Part shown: positions 47,331 through 57,700 of the stretch, one piece after another
How the letters are laid out: every line of letters begins with the position of its first letter
Position numbering within the stretch: the first letter of the stretch is position 1
Assembly (NCBI GenBank): GCA_034770075.1
Contig: CM068386.1
Location: 48,945,808 to 49,009,807, forward strand
Direction of reading: 5' to 3'
Source of the DNA: Aralia elata
Taxonomy: Eukaryota > Streptophyta > Magnoliopsida > Apiales > Araliaceae
DNA: 64,000 bases
Notes under the pieces: model-generated
The model's input: the letters and a program-made list of their open reading frames with translations, nothing else
Told to the model about the DNA's origin: nothing
Databases searched by the model: none
Translations under genes and position numbers: made by a program

Positions 47331-47420
47331 AAAGTGATTCTGGTGTAGTGATAAAGCTTCCAACATATGACCAATAGGTCAAGGGTTCAAAACCTTCTAG
47401 CCCAAAATTAATTATTTTAT
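47331..47420 (+). repeat. tRNA-like, SINE-type head in the copia D leader
   Basis: TGGTGTAGTGATAAAGC resembles a Pol III A box and GGGTTCAAAACC a B box, about 40 bp apart, with AGGTCAAGGG before the B box as in tRNA-derived plant SINEs. No other copia copy here has it. It could be a SINE fragment or a degenerate tRNA-like sequence; tail and target duplication are unclear. Confidence 0.4.
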
Positions 47421-47428
47421 TTTTAAAG

Positions 47429-47600
47429 GTTGACCAGTCAGTGCCACGTCAGCAGTCAACAGTTGACCAGTCAGCGCCACGTCAGCAGTCAACAGTTGAC
47501 CAGTCAGCGCCACATTAATAGCCAGTGCCACGTCATCAGTTGACCAATCAACGTTTGACCTGTCAACGTTTGACCGTTGACTTTAACCAACGTTTTTTTT
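47429..47600. repeat. TTGACC / CCACGTCA array, copia D leader
   Basis: A 33-bp unit from GTTGACCAGTCA to AGTCAACA is repeated at 47429, 47462 and (partial) 47495, followed by further TTGACC/GTCAAC copies to about 47585. The unit begins GTTGAC and ends GTCAAC, an inverted pair, and holds CCACGTCA. TTGAC is the WRKY W-box core and ACGTCA a bZIP-type core. Confidence 0.85.
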
Positions 47601-47749
47601 TTAAAAAAAAATTTAATAAAATAAAATAAAATAAATAAAATAATTTTACACAAACAGTTATGCCCAAGTAAATTGTTCTAAACACATATCAATGTATATA
47701 CAGAATCAAAACAATTAATAATTCGCATAAAGTTTGGCTCTGATACCAC

Positions 47750-49552
47750 TGTTAGGTTTGTATATAATGCGAACATGCAATCAAATTACATAAATAAAGC
47801 GGAAGCACGATAAAATTAGATTTTAAATTTTTATACAAACCATCACCATGATCTTTCTTTATGCACAATTATTAATTAAACGAAAGAGATGGAGAATAAG
47901 AATTATACCCTTGTAAAATTCTAGCTTCCTCACGTACAAGTTCACCTCCAATTCCTTCGCGTTCTCCTTGAATTCCACCGACTAAATTTCTTCCTTTGAT
48001 CAACGTTAGCCACCCAAGTGTTTGGCCTCTAGAGGTGATCCACCAAGAAATAATATCTATTCAAGAAGATGGGCGTTGACAAAACCCTAGTTTCTATCTC
48101 TATAGAAATTACAAGTATTCTCCACAATTCTTATGCAAGAGTGTGTAATCCTAATCTATGATAAGATTTCTCTTATTTATAGATGTAAGAATAACCCTTC
48201 CTTAAACTATTTAGGATTAGGGTTTCTATTCTAATTAAACTCCTTTAATTAAATTAACCTCCTAATCTAATTAGGAATCCATGAGAGAGTACTTCTATTA
48301 ATAAATTCTCAATCCCTATTAGGAATTAAATAATAGTAATAGTAATAATAATAATAAGACTCCTCTTATTAATTTATATTTAATATTTCCAAAATATTAA
48401 ATAATAAATATAAAACTATTTAATTTATTCTATCTCCATAGATTAAATTAAATACACTTAACTTATTATTATAATTATGTCATTTACTTCTTAAACAAAT
48501 ATTTTTCTTTTGCGGTGTGACTCTTTAGGTTCTCCATATTAAACCGGTTGCGAATAAATCAATTAGAACAATTCTAATCTTATTTAAATAAATAAATTAA
48601 ACTATTTAATTAAATAATATTTATTCTACAATAAGGGTAAGCCCCCTTAGCGATCAATGACTTTCCAGATAATATAGATTTCAACATTAATCACAAAAGA
48701 ACCTTTCAGTGCATAGTTACCGTACAATTCAATCCTTCTACCATACAATGTCCCAATTAAATATAAGACATGGAATTACTGTCAAGCCTTATTTTATTTA
48801 ATTATATGTATTTCGATTCCCAAATGCACAACTCTAAATAATGCAAATTAGAAACTCCTTTCTAATTTCATTCTGCCTTGGCCAAGGACTACTTAGTTGT
48901 CATTTATCGAATCACATAGGACATTCACATTTTTACTAGATGTGGTAGATTTTTTGTTGATCATTCACCTATCTCCATGTACAACTTATTATACCCAATC
49001 ATACCCTTTGATATACCATAAAGGTCTTAAGGGACATGTCAAAGTATAACTCATCATACACAAGATACTATGATGATCTCAAGTCCAAGGATTACTTCTA
49101 CTACTATCACTAGAGGAATTCCTACTGACAGGCGAGTAAAACTCAATTAGGAATTCCTTAGCGAGTCACGTTCAGTGAACTTATTTTCTAATAAGTACTT
49201 ACATACTTGCTTTAGTGTCTCCACACAAATGATTATGAGATCAATCAACTTCTTCCTAAGAGCAAGCAACGTATGTACTAATCTATCCGGATTCTCTAAT
49301 CCCCTTTTTAGTAATCCAACGATTAGGAACGATTTTAGTTTTAAGCTATCTAAGAATTTAGATCTCATTAGAATGATCATCATCATGATTTTAAAAGCAT
49401 TGCTTAAAACTATGGGTTTATCACATATTAAATAACAGCACCATGTAGATAAAGTAAAATGTCTTTAATACTTTTATTAATAACTGAATAAGATTACAAA
49501 GTATATGCTACATCATATCAAATATGATTGGCTTGTGTGCATACTACTTTCA
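47750..49552 (-). mobile_element. 5' LTR of copia D
   Basis: 1803 bp, TGTTAGG to CTACTTTCA on the plus strand. GAATA (49553-49557) is the expected target copy in LTR E. TATA on the minus strand at 48181-48174. Confidence 0.92.
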
Positions 49553-50465
49553 GAATATGCTAATAATTTTATCCAAGTACTAACTTTATATCAATTCAAT
49601 CTTATTTAAACAATTGATTTAAAATTATAAAACTAAATTAATTAAAATAAAAACTAAATTACTAGCAAGGATTAAAATCAGATTTAAATGTTAATATTAC
49701 AATTTCTCTCAATGTTTTGTTTAAATCTCCTCACTCTCATTTCAATTAATTAATCATATTAAATCGTTAATCGAGAATTCACAATTATTTATAAAACCCT
49801 TTTCCAAGTAGTTATATAAACATATCTATTCCAAATAATTCACTATATTCTTATGTGAAATAATTAAGAATAAATTCATTAAGAACAAATTCTCAAATTA
49901 TCTACACATGGTATTTAGGTATACTCTTATCCTAAACACTAGCAAGTTATTCAATCTCATGAACAATTAACTCGACATGCGTCACCATATAGGTATATTC
50001 TTATCCTATATGCAAATCTTGTTAATCACCCTAAGAAGAATAAACTTTCGCATGTCATTATATTCAGATCTAAACCTATACTTCATCTTCCAATTTCATA
50101 TAGGATATCACATATAATTGGTAGCTAGATAATCATCAATAAGTACAAAATGTGAGATATATAATCAACAATAACCAATAAGAGAGTAAATCAATTAAAA
50201 CTAAACATTGGGATCCATTGCAACCTTAATTGAGAAGTTAGTTCATAGCGTAGGAATAAAATATCATCAATAAACCAAGTAATATCTTAGATTACAAACA
50301 TAAAAGGAAGAGAAAAGAAAACAAAATTGTGTCACGCAGCCTTACTCTCCAACACTGCCTCCAATCCTTACACTCCTTCTTGCTCCTTGAAATCTGATGT
50401 CAAAACCCTAGTTTTGATGGTGTTAGGTTAGATGTTAGTCCTCTTTTCATAATCCTTTTGATGTG

Positions 50466-50473
50466 TATTTATA
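50466..50473 (-). promoter_or_regulatory. TATA box of LTR E
   Basis: TATAAATA on the minus strand, about 120 bp downstream (in LTR sense) of two inverted-repeat motifs. Confidence 0.55.
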
Positions 50474-50591
50474 TCCTCTATGTAGCTTGGTAGACATTTA
50501 ATCCAATTAGGAATCAATATGGCAAGTCTCAAGTCAATTAGAAGTGCAAAACTTAGCAAAATCAGCCATTCGCACACAAAATAGTCGTAGC

Positions 50592-50626
50592 AGCGCAGCA
50601 ACGCTCAAAAGTAGTGCAACAACACT
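50592..50626. repeat. AGCG-CAGCAA-CGCT motif pair in LTR E
   Basis: AGCGCAGCAACGCT at 50592 and AGTGCAACAACACT at 50613: 4-bp inverted arms around a shared centre, 21 bp apart. Confidence 0.65.
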
Positions 50627-51136
50627 GCCTCTAGATTTTTTTGCGAGCTTCGTTTTGACAGGTGGCACGTCCGGTAACTCTTCCCGGATAAAAAGTTATG
50701 GCCTTTTTAAGCTTACTAGTCCGAACGGGAATCTAACTCCAATCATAATTCGAATCATCTTTTTGAAACATTGTTTGGAAACCTAAACGAACTCGGATTT
50801 TTACAAACCATACCTTTCTAAAAAGCTTAAGACGTCCTCTAAAATTTAAGAAGACTATTTTCTCATTCTGAAACTCTAACGCCATCCAAATCTCCATTAA
50901 AGCTCCAGAGGTCAATCTGCCCAAAAGTTAAAAATTGCAATATACTCCAAATGACCATGGCTTGTGATAACTTAACCATATTTCAACTAAAATTTAACCA
51001 GATTTTAACTAAAATGCAACCAAATAGCTTCTAACTTCATTTCCTACATAAAAACACATCAAATAGAAAATACTCGAAAACTCACAAATCATCAAGCTAA
51101 AAATATTCAATTTGTAGGTATAAAACCCACTCATCA

Positions 51137-51545
51137 ACTATCCTCGCCATGAAGGAATCTGTTGGAAGGTATTCCTTTTCGGTTTTACTTATTTTTTGTA
51201 TCAACTATCTTTCGTACTGCACTTTTCTTTTTCTTATCAACATTTTTCACATTTATTCAGGTATGATGTGAATTACTTTGTTCTGGGCTCCTTTCTTCAT
51301 ATCTTCCTCTTCGAGCATTTTTGGAGCCATTCTACCTCTGTGCACTTTTCCAAGAAGAAGAGGAAGTCTTCATCCCTTTTCTCATCGCCCAACATTGTTC
51401 CCCGCACTGCTTGTTGGATTGATCACAAGGCTAGTTCTGATTTGCGGCTTTATATTGATAACTTTTCATGTTTCACTGCTCGTCCTTATACCATTGTTCC
51501 AGAAGGCGGTCTTCTACCTCACTTCTAGTTATGAGTCTATGCCAC
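51137..51545. other. Unassigned segment right of LTR E
   Basis: Two overlapping plus frames are open for about 100 codons (about 51196-51528, with CWIDHKASS and FTARPYTIVPEGG; and 51278-51568). I do not recognise either. It may be the 5' part of the element F LTR or a captured fragment. Confidence 0.3.
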
Positions 51546-52362
51546 TTGTTTCGGTTAGACATAATTGATGTGATAAATTAAATTGTTGATATTACCATTG
51601 AAAGTGATTAAATCCAATCCAAATTGTTTTGGTGCGGATTTCGAGACTAAAACTGAGTATGAACAACCCTGATAAAAGGATACTTTTGTCGGGTAATCGA
51701 CTTGACGCATTAAGCGTAAAAGGATTGTTATGCATAACATGGTTTATGATAGGATAATCACCTAGAGTACTAGTGAGAGTTTTTCAGTCTGTGTGACTAT
51801 TAAACATTGTGGATAGTTCATAGTTTTTGATTGTTGAACTAGGTGTGAGTTCATGGTCCCTACGACCACTCAATATGATGTTAAAAATGATTGAGATTAA
51901 AGGAATTCTTTTATTTCCTATTTATTCATGTTGTTTTCATAAATTTCTAATAATCAAATTGTTGAAACTCTTCTATAATTGTCTATTTTGTTCATAATAT
52001 ACCATACCTTGAAATGATTTATACTTGCTGGGCAAATTAATTGCTCACCCTTGTAAATTATATTTATAGTTAAAGCAGAAGGTCCGGAAGGGTCAAACAC
52101 TAAGGATAAAGGAAAGGATAAAGCGGAAGAAAAGAGGTAAAGAATAAATAAATAATATGATATTGTTAAGTAATGATGTAATATTTTGGGATGTTTGTAT
52201 CTGAATGTAATACAAGTAAATCTTAGGTAAATGTACTACTGAGTTATGTAAATGATGTACTGATAATGTATAATAGTTTTTATTATGTAGTTAGTCATGT
52301 ATCATGGATAAATAGTGATGCACCAAGTCTGGAGTAGCGAGTACTCAGATTTGGGGGTGTCA
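51546..52362 (+). mobile_element. 3' part of the 5' LTR of Tekay-like element F
   Basis: Aligns with the reverse complement of the solo LTR at 23.9-26.7 kb: TTTTGGTGCGGA, CTTGCTGGGCAA, GCTCACCCTTG and the end GATTTGGGGGTGTCA. The PBS follows. The left border is approximate. Confidence 0.75.
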
Positions 52363-52367
52363 TAGGT

Positions 52368-52379
52368 TGGGATCAGAAC
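52368..52379 (+). promoter_or_regulatory. Degenerate iMet primer binding site of element F
   Basis: TGGGATCAGAAC differs from TGGTATCAGAGC at two positions and begins six bases after the LTR end. Confidence 0.65.
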
Positions 52380-52614
52380 TGTATGTTATAACCCTTAGGT
52401 TAGAGAACTTTAGGATATAACCTAGGGAGGATAAGTAAAATTAGTGATATATGAACTCACATAGAGTTCTTATGATAATATATATATATATAAACAAACA
52501 ATACAAAATAATAATAATGGTAATAAAATTTTCTAGAATTTATTATTAAATTTTATTATATTTGCATGTTATAATATATAAATGTACTAAGACAGGTATT
52601 TTGTTTATTGTAGG

Positions 52615-53266
52615 ATGGCTAGCCAAGATGAAGTTAGAGATATTCACGTAGTATGGGAGGCACTTGTAGCCGAAACTGACCCTAAAATAGAACCTGAACC
52701 TGATAGTGAACCAGAAGAAGAGGATCCAAAGGAGGAACCCGAGGAAGATCCTGTAGAGGATCAAGCAGTACCTGAGGCGGCAGCAACTAATGCTTAACAG
52801 GTTGTGGGAAATGACTTAGAGATGGATATGTTCACAGATATTAATGGGATATTTAGTATATGATAACTAGGAATTAAGGGGTAGAAATCAGCAATTAGAG
52901 GGAAAGAACCAAGAACTGACAGCTAGAAATCAGACACTGGAAGTTAGAGTTCAGGCATTAGAGGAGAGGGTCCAGTAGGTAAAAGATAGGAATGAGGAGC
53001 TGGAAGCATTATGGAGCGCTGAGATTGACACCCGTATTAGGGTGGAAGCGATACTGGATAGAATGGAAGAGGATTTATAGAGGAAAAAAAGGAGAATAGA
53101 TAGGATGGTGTATAATTTTGGGACTTCTTACGCGAGGATCATAGATAGGGTTGAGCGCCACCCAGAAGAGATGGATCAGACGATGTATACCATGAGCAAG
53201 GACTTAGTGAGATACCTAGTTAATGATAAGCATAGAGATGTAGTAACTAGAGGGTTATTTCTGTAA
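52615..53266 (+). pseudogene. Pre-gag ORF of element F: acidic plus coiled-coil protein
   Basis: Lies between PBS and gag. It starts MASQDEVRDIHVVWEAL, then an acidic Glu/Pro/Asp-rich stretch to TAA 52795-52797. After a frame change, from about 52871, comes a Gln/Glu/Leu-rich heptad-like stretch (NQQLEGKNQELTARNQ) predicted to be a coiled coil, then a basic helical part ending at TAA 53264-53266. Internal TAGs (52868, one after EERVQ near 52976, one near 53078) break it. Unknown function. Joining the two pieces as one ancestral ORF is inference. Confidence 0.55.
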
Positions 53267-53530
53267 TGGGTAGAAGCTTACTTTTGTATGAAGTATGTAT
53301 AAGAATGAAATCCCATGTTTTGATGTATAATTATAGAATGTATGTATGAAGGTAGAATTTGATATGTAAAGCAGCTAACTATTGTATAAAAAAAATATGT
53401 ACATATAATGGTGTGTAATATTATGGTATGTTTTATAAACATATGTCTTGTGAATGACGAATGGTATTATTTAAATACATGTTTGATTTTCATAATGATT
53501 ATAATAATACGTTGTTACATTAAATAGAAA

Positions 53531-53877
53531 ATGTCGAGGGGACAACCACGAACGAGGCCTATTGATGAAGTACCAAAGGAGCAATTTGAGAATCGTGAAC
53601 CAAATCAGAACCCTCTACAATAATTTATAGATTTATTGGCAGAAGCCCTTCAAAGTAGAGCTCAAAATCCAAACCCACTCGCACTACAAGTCACAACCTT
53701 TAAAGACTTTAAGAATGTGGGCCCCCTAGAGTTTAAGGGAACCACTAGGCCTATAGAGGCTCGGGCTTGGATTAAAGAAATTGAAAAGGCTTTTGTAGTT
53801 GATGGGGGTAGGGGAGAACCGAAAGACGATGTTTGTCGCCTATATATTGAAAGGAGAAGCTAACTTTTGGTGGGAGG
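53531..53877 (+). pseudogene. gag: Element F gag N-part (Tekay/Del-like)
   Basis: Starts MSRGQPRTRP. The frame has a TAA at 53621-53623, then FKDFKNVGPLEFKGT and ARAWIKEIEKAF, typical of chromovirus gag. A frameshift near 53829 moves the conserved EANFWW end into another frame. The Ogre derivative is inserted straight after it. GGAGG (53873-53877) is the expected target copy. The rest of F lies right of the window. Confidence 0.82.
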
Positions 53878-54237
53878 TGTCGACGCCGGGTTTTCGCTTT
53901 CTAGTCTTTTCCAATTTTTTAGCCTTTTGATTTAATGTTTCTTTGGAAAAGATCGGCATTGATGTCGACGGGGTTTTGAAAGATCGTTTTTATGATGAGC
54001 CAATTAACCAGAGTCGCCAGTTGGTATATTTGAAATGGATGTACCAACTCATCCGAGTTTTCGTTTTTTTATAAATCGCTGGCTCCTGTGTGACTCCGAA
54101 TTAATTGGTCTGCGAGTTGAGATTCATAGAGTTCGGGGGCTTGTTTAAGTGAGGGGAAGGTGTTAGGCACCCCTCGACTTCCGTGAAACACGGTTACCGC
54201 AATCTTGATGCTTTCCTATCCTTTAATTCATGAATGC

Positions 54238-54260
54238 GTGTGTGTGTGTGTGTGTGTGTG
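54238..54260. repeat. GT microsatellite
   Basis: About eleven GT units; the matching tract in the other LTR is at about 62264-62285. Confidence 0.9.
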
Positions 54261-55512
54261 CCTATGTGAATGTCGTGGTGGGTTTGTATGAAAGAATCAT
54301 TTGGATTTTTAGGGAAAGCCGTGTTTTAATTTGAGAACGTTTCGGAATGTCTTTTAATTTATACGAGAAAGCTTGGTTCGTTATAAGAAAGATTTGATTT
54401 TAATTGTCCAAAACTATGAGATTTTTCATTAAGTGTCGTTTTGGCAAAACAAGAATTTTAAACCTTCGTCAAAATAGGAATCGAGATCTATACGTGGCTT
54501 TCGTGAAACGATCGGGCAATTTCTAGAATCTCTTTCACCCTATGCACGAAGATTTAATAAAACGTTACTTATTTGTAAAATCATTTTGTGTGATATTTTG
54601 GAAAACGATTTTCTTTAGCTTTCTCGTTAAATAGGAATCGACATTCGTTAGCACTTCAATCTCTTATCCTCGTGAAGCTAATAACCTAATTTGATTGATT
54701 TTATGCAAGTCTTCATTGTTTAATCTTTGAAATCATTTTTGTGTCACAAGATCTAATCAAGCATAAACACGCGTCGGGGCTATTCATGGGCATGTAAGCC
54801 ATCAAAATATCCCCAAACGCCAACAATCACATATTCCATTAGTACGGGGCCTTAAACCCGATTCTCACCTTAGCGTCGTTTTAAGGCCCAACGGTTACAT
54901 GTTACAAAACGAACATCTTGAATCTATCACATACACCAAAACGTCCATCATCGGATTTGGACCACGGGGTCGCATTCCTAGGCTCACACGAGATTAATAC
55001 ATGCCCACAAAATGAATACTACGTAACTAACCCACCCGGATTTATCTAATACACCATAACATCCGGAAATGATGATCTAAATAAATTACACTCAATGAAT
55101 CACCATAAACAAACTAGAAATTTCGTCGATTGGATATCCTCGGGTTATCAGGAAGAATTTTATTCCAACGGAACCTTCACTAATAATCCCTAATCCAAGA
55201 TTGTTCAACAATATGTATGAAAACTACATCTAATCTAACCAAGTAATATGATATAAATTGCTACAACAAAAGGAAGTTTTACCTTGCAAAATGATCTCAA
55301 ATGAAGGTAAATTTGTGTACTTGAATAGGATAAGAAATATATTTGATACAATCAAAATTAAAGGAGTAAAATTTCTCTCTTTTTTCTCTCTTTTCTTCCT
55401 ATTTTTATTGCAAAATCTAGCTATTTTCTCTCTATTTCCGTGCTTGGCTGCTGCTGAATTCTTCTTCTTCCTCAAAATTTCTCCAACTCCCTGTATGCTG
55501 TCCAAAGCTGAG

Positions 55513-55520
55513 TTTAAATA
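55513..55520 (-). promoter_or_regulatory. TATA-like box of the Ogre LTR
   Basis: TATTTAAA on the minus strand, 16 bp from the first palindrome; the second copy is at 63539-63546. Confidence 0.55.
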
Positions 55521-55535
55521 GGCTGGCCAAAGCCA

Positions 55536-55675
55536 GCCGCAGATCTATCTGCGGCTGGCCGCAGATGGATCTGCGGCTGGCCAGCTGGCACGCCTCCCAT
55601 CGCACTCAGCTGGTTAGTGCTGATTTCCTGGTTTCCGTGCTGGCGCACCCACTTGGCCGCAGATCTATCCGCGGC
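55536..55675. repeat. GCCGCAGAT-NN-ATCTGCGGC palindromes
   Basis: 20-bp palindromes with 9-bp arms at 55536-55555, 55558-55577 and 55656-55675 (last copy ATCCGCGGC). The same three are in the other LTR at 63562, 63584 and 63684. Confidence 0.93.
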
Positions 55676-55975
55676 TGGCGGGCTTGACTTTCTCGATTTT
55701 CGTGCCACGCCTCGATTTTCGTACCGCAACGTCGGTTTTCGCTGACAGGCTCGTATTCCGCAGTCCGGGAACTTCCGGGAGACGTGCCACCTCATTCGGA
55801 AATGCCTGCCTCAGACGGCTTTATTGTCACGTAAACTTGGGTTGCCCAAAACATTGCGGCGGGGCCGGGCGCTCGCCCTTGTGCCCGCTCCTTTGCTCCC
55901 GCAAGCTGGTTCAATTGACGATTTCGCCCTCCTGTCACGGTTAGTAGAAGGAAACGCAAAATTTGGGTGTCTACA

Positions 55976-55991
55976 GCTGCCCCTCTTTATC
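55976..55991 (-). promoter_or_regulatory. Polypurine tract, Ogre-type element
   Basis: Minus strand GATAAAGAGGGGCAGC abuts the LTR start TGTAGACA. Confidence 0.85.
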
Positions 55992-56221
55992 ATGTTTATG
56001 AAATGATAAATGAAATGAACAGGATAAAGAATAGACACTCGATGCATGAATGACAGTGTGTAAGAATGACAGTGCATACATGATGTTTCACACATATAGC
56101 TTATGATGCAACATAAGATGCAATGCATGCAAGACATTCGTAAGAGTGTCAATGTATCAACCCCTTGACCGTGTTCGTTAGTCTTTGGGTTCACTCCTTC
56201 AATCTATCGTCTCGTTCGGGG

Positions 56222-56446
56222 CCGGGTATCGTCGCCGGTCACCCATCGTGTAACCCCCGGTTATCGTCGCCGGTGGGTTATCTGTCGGAGCCGGTTATCG
56301 TCGCCGGACATCCATCTTGTAACCCCCGGTTATCGTCGCCGGTTGGTTATCTGTCGGAGCCGGTTATCGTCGCCGGTCATCCATCTCGTGATCGTCGGTT
56401 ATCATCGCCGGTCGATCGTCATGTCGGGGCCGGGTATCGTCGCCGG
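56222..56446. repeat. CCGGTTATCGTCGCCGG tandem array
   Basis: Seven copies start at 56222, 56257, 56291, 56326, 56360, 56395 and 56430, steps 34-35 bp. Alternating spacers make a 69-bp dimer. It lies in the element's 3' untranslated part. Confidence 0.93.
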
Positions 56447-56639
56447 TCACCCATCGCGTTTGACTCTGATAGGCTAGGACCTTGACACCTGACCTGCTCG
56501 ATTTTTTTTCATTTCATGGATCACATACAGAATTATCATCTATTCATGCGTGTGACACAACATGTAAATTGAGAAAAAATGACCCCTGTACAGTCTTTTG
56601 ATACTGTTCTACAGATGTCATCACTTGTAGTGGTTCGCT

Positions 56640-57700
56640 TGGATGCCTTCCCAGGTTGCTCACCACCTTGTGGTGGTTTGTTTGGATCTCAGCCCTTCCC
56701 AGGGAGCTCACCATCTTGTCGTGGTTTGCTTGGATGCCTTCTCAGGTTGCTCACCACTCTGTCGTGGTTTGTTTGGATGCCTTCCCAGGGTGCTCACCAC
56801 TCTGTCGTGGTTTGCTTGGATATCAGCCCTTCCCAGGGTGCTCACCATCTTGTCGTGGTTTGTTTGGATGCCTTCCCAGGTTGCTCACCAACTTGTCGTG
56901 GTTTGCTTGGATATCAGCCCTTCCCAGGGTGCTCACCATCTTGTCGTGGTTTGCTTGGATGCCTTCCCAGGTGGCTCACCACTCTGTCGTGGTTTGTTTG
57001 GATGTCTTCCCAGGGTGCTCACCACTCTGTCGTGGTTTGCTTGGATATCAGCCCTTCCCAGGGTGCTCACCATCTTGTCGTGGTTTGTTTGGATGCCTTC
57101 CCAGGTTTCTCACCAACTTGTCGTGGTTTGCTTGGATATCAGCCCTTCCCAGGGTGCTCACCATCTTGTCGTGGTTTGCTTGGATGCCTTCCCAGGTGGC
57201 TAACCAACTTGTCGTGGTTTGCTTGGATATCAGCCCTTCCCAGGGTGCTCACCATCTTGTCGTGGTTTGCTTGGATGCCTTCCCAGGTTGCTCACCAACT
57301 TGTCGTGGTTTGCTTGGATATCAGCCCTTCCCAGGGTGCTCACCATCTTGTCGTGGTTTGCTTGGATGCCTTCCCAGGTTGCTCACCAACTTGTCGTGGT
57401 TTGCTTGGATATCAGCCCTTCCCAGGGTGCTCACCATCTTGTCGTGGTTTGCTTGGATGCCTTCCCAGGTTGCTCACCAACTTGTCGTGGTTTGCTTGGA
57501 TATCAGCCCTTCCCAAGGTGCTCACCATCTTGTCGTGGTTTGCTTGGATGCCTTCCCAGGTTGCTCACCAACTTGTCGTGGTTTGCTTGGATATCAGCCC
57601 TTCCCAGGGTGCTCACCATCTTGTCGTGGTTTGCTTGGATGCCTTCCCAGGTTGCTCACCAACTTGTCGTGGTTTGCTTGGATATCAGCCCTTCTCAGGG
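56640..57700. repeat. 91-bp dimeric tandem repeat
   Basis: Each 91-bp unit is two related parts of about 47 and 44 bp (CCCTTCCCAGGGTGCTCACC and CCTTCCCAGGTTGCTCACC types), repeated about 11 times to 57700, with a degenerate extra copy near 57740. All three plus frames stay open through it. It is antisense to the element and most likely non-coding. Confidence 0.95.

Larger units (their letters stand above)
45712..47735 (-). other. Copia D leader
   Basis: No genes. It has four palindromic sites (45913 GTGTGCAC type; 46020, 46099 and 46188 GTGACAC type), AT microsatellites at about 46350-46366 and 46410-46450, AATAAACTCC-type repeats (about 47060-47200), a tRNA-like segment and a TTGACC/CACGTCA array where other copies carry the GC palindromes. 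The minus-strand PBS is at 47736-47749. Confidence 0.8.
49553..51136 (-). mobile_element. Athila-like LTR E, interrupted by copia D
   Basis: On the minus strand it begins TGATGAGTGGGTTTTATACC at 51136, as the LTRs of elements 1 and 2 do, and near 49.6 kb it contains GAATTGATATAAA, similar to the 3' part of the element 2 LTR. It is cut by copia D before its 3' end. A minus-strand TATA box is at 50473-50466. No internal region is visible, so whether it is solo is unknown. Confidence 0.78.
53878..55975 (-). mobile_element. 3' LTR of the Ogre-type element
   Basis: 2098 bp. On the minus strand it begins TGTAGACACCC and ends CGTCGACA. TATTTAAA promoter box on the minus strand at 55520-55513, directly preceded by three 20-bp palindromes. 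Contains a GT microsatellite at about 54238-54260. Confidence 0.93.

Noticed and set aside
47331..47420. Functional tRNA gene
   Set aside because: A- and B-box-like sequences are present, but no complete cloverleaf or 3' acceptor pairing could be drawn; kept only as a tRNA-like or SINE-type fragment.
55258..55521. 87-codon ORF and its 84-codon copy at 63283-63537
   Set aside because: Low-complexity Phe/Leu-rich translation of an LTR CT tract; no support as a gene.
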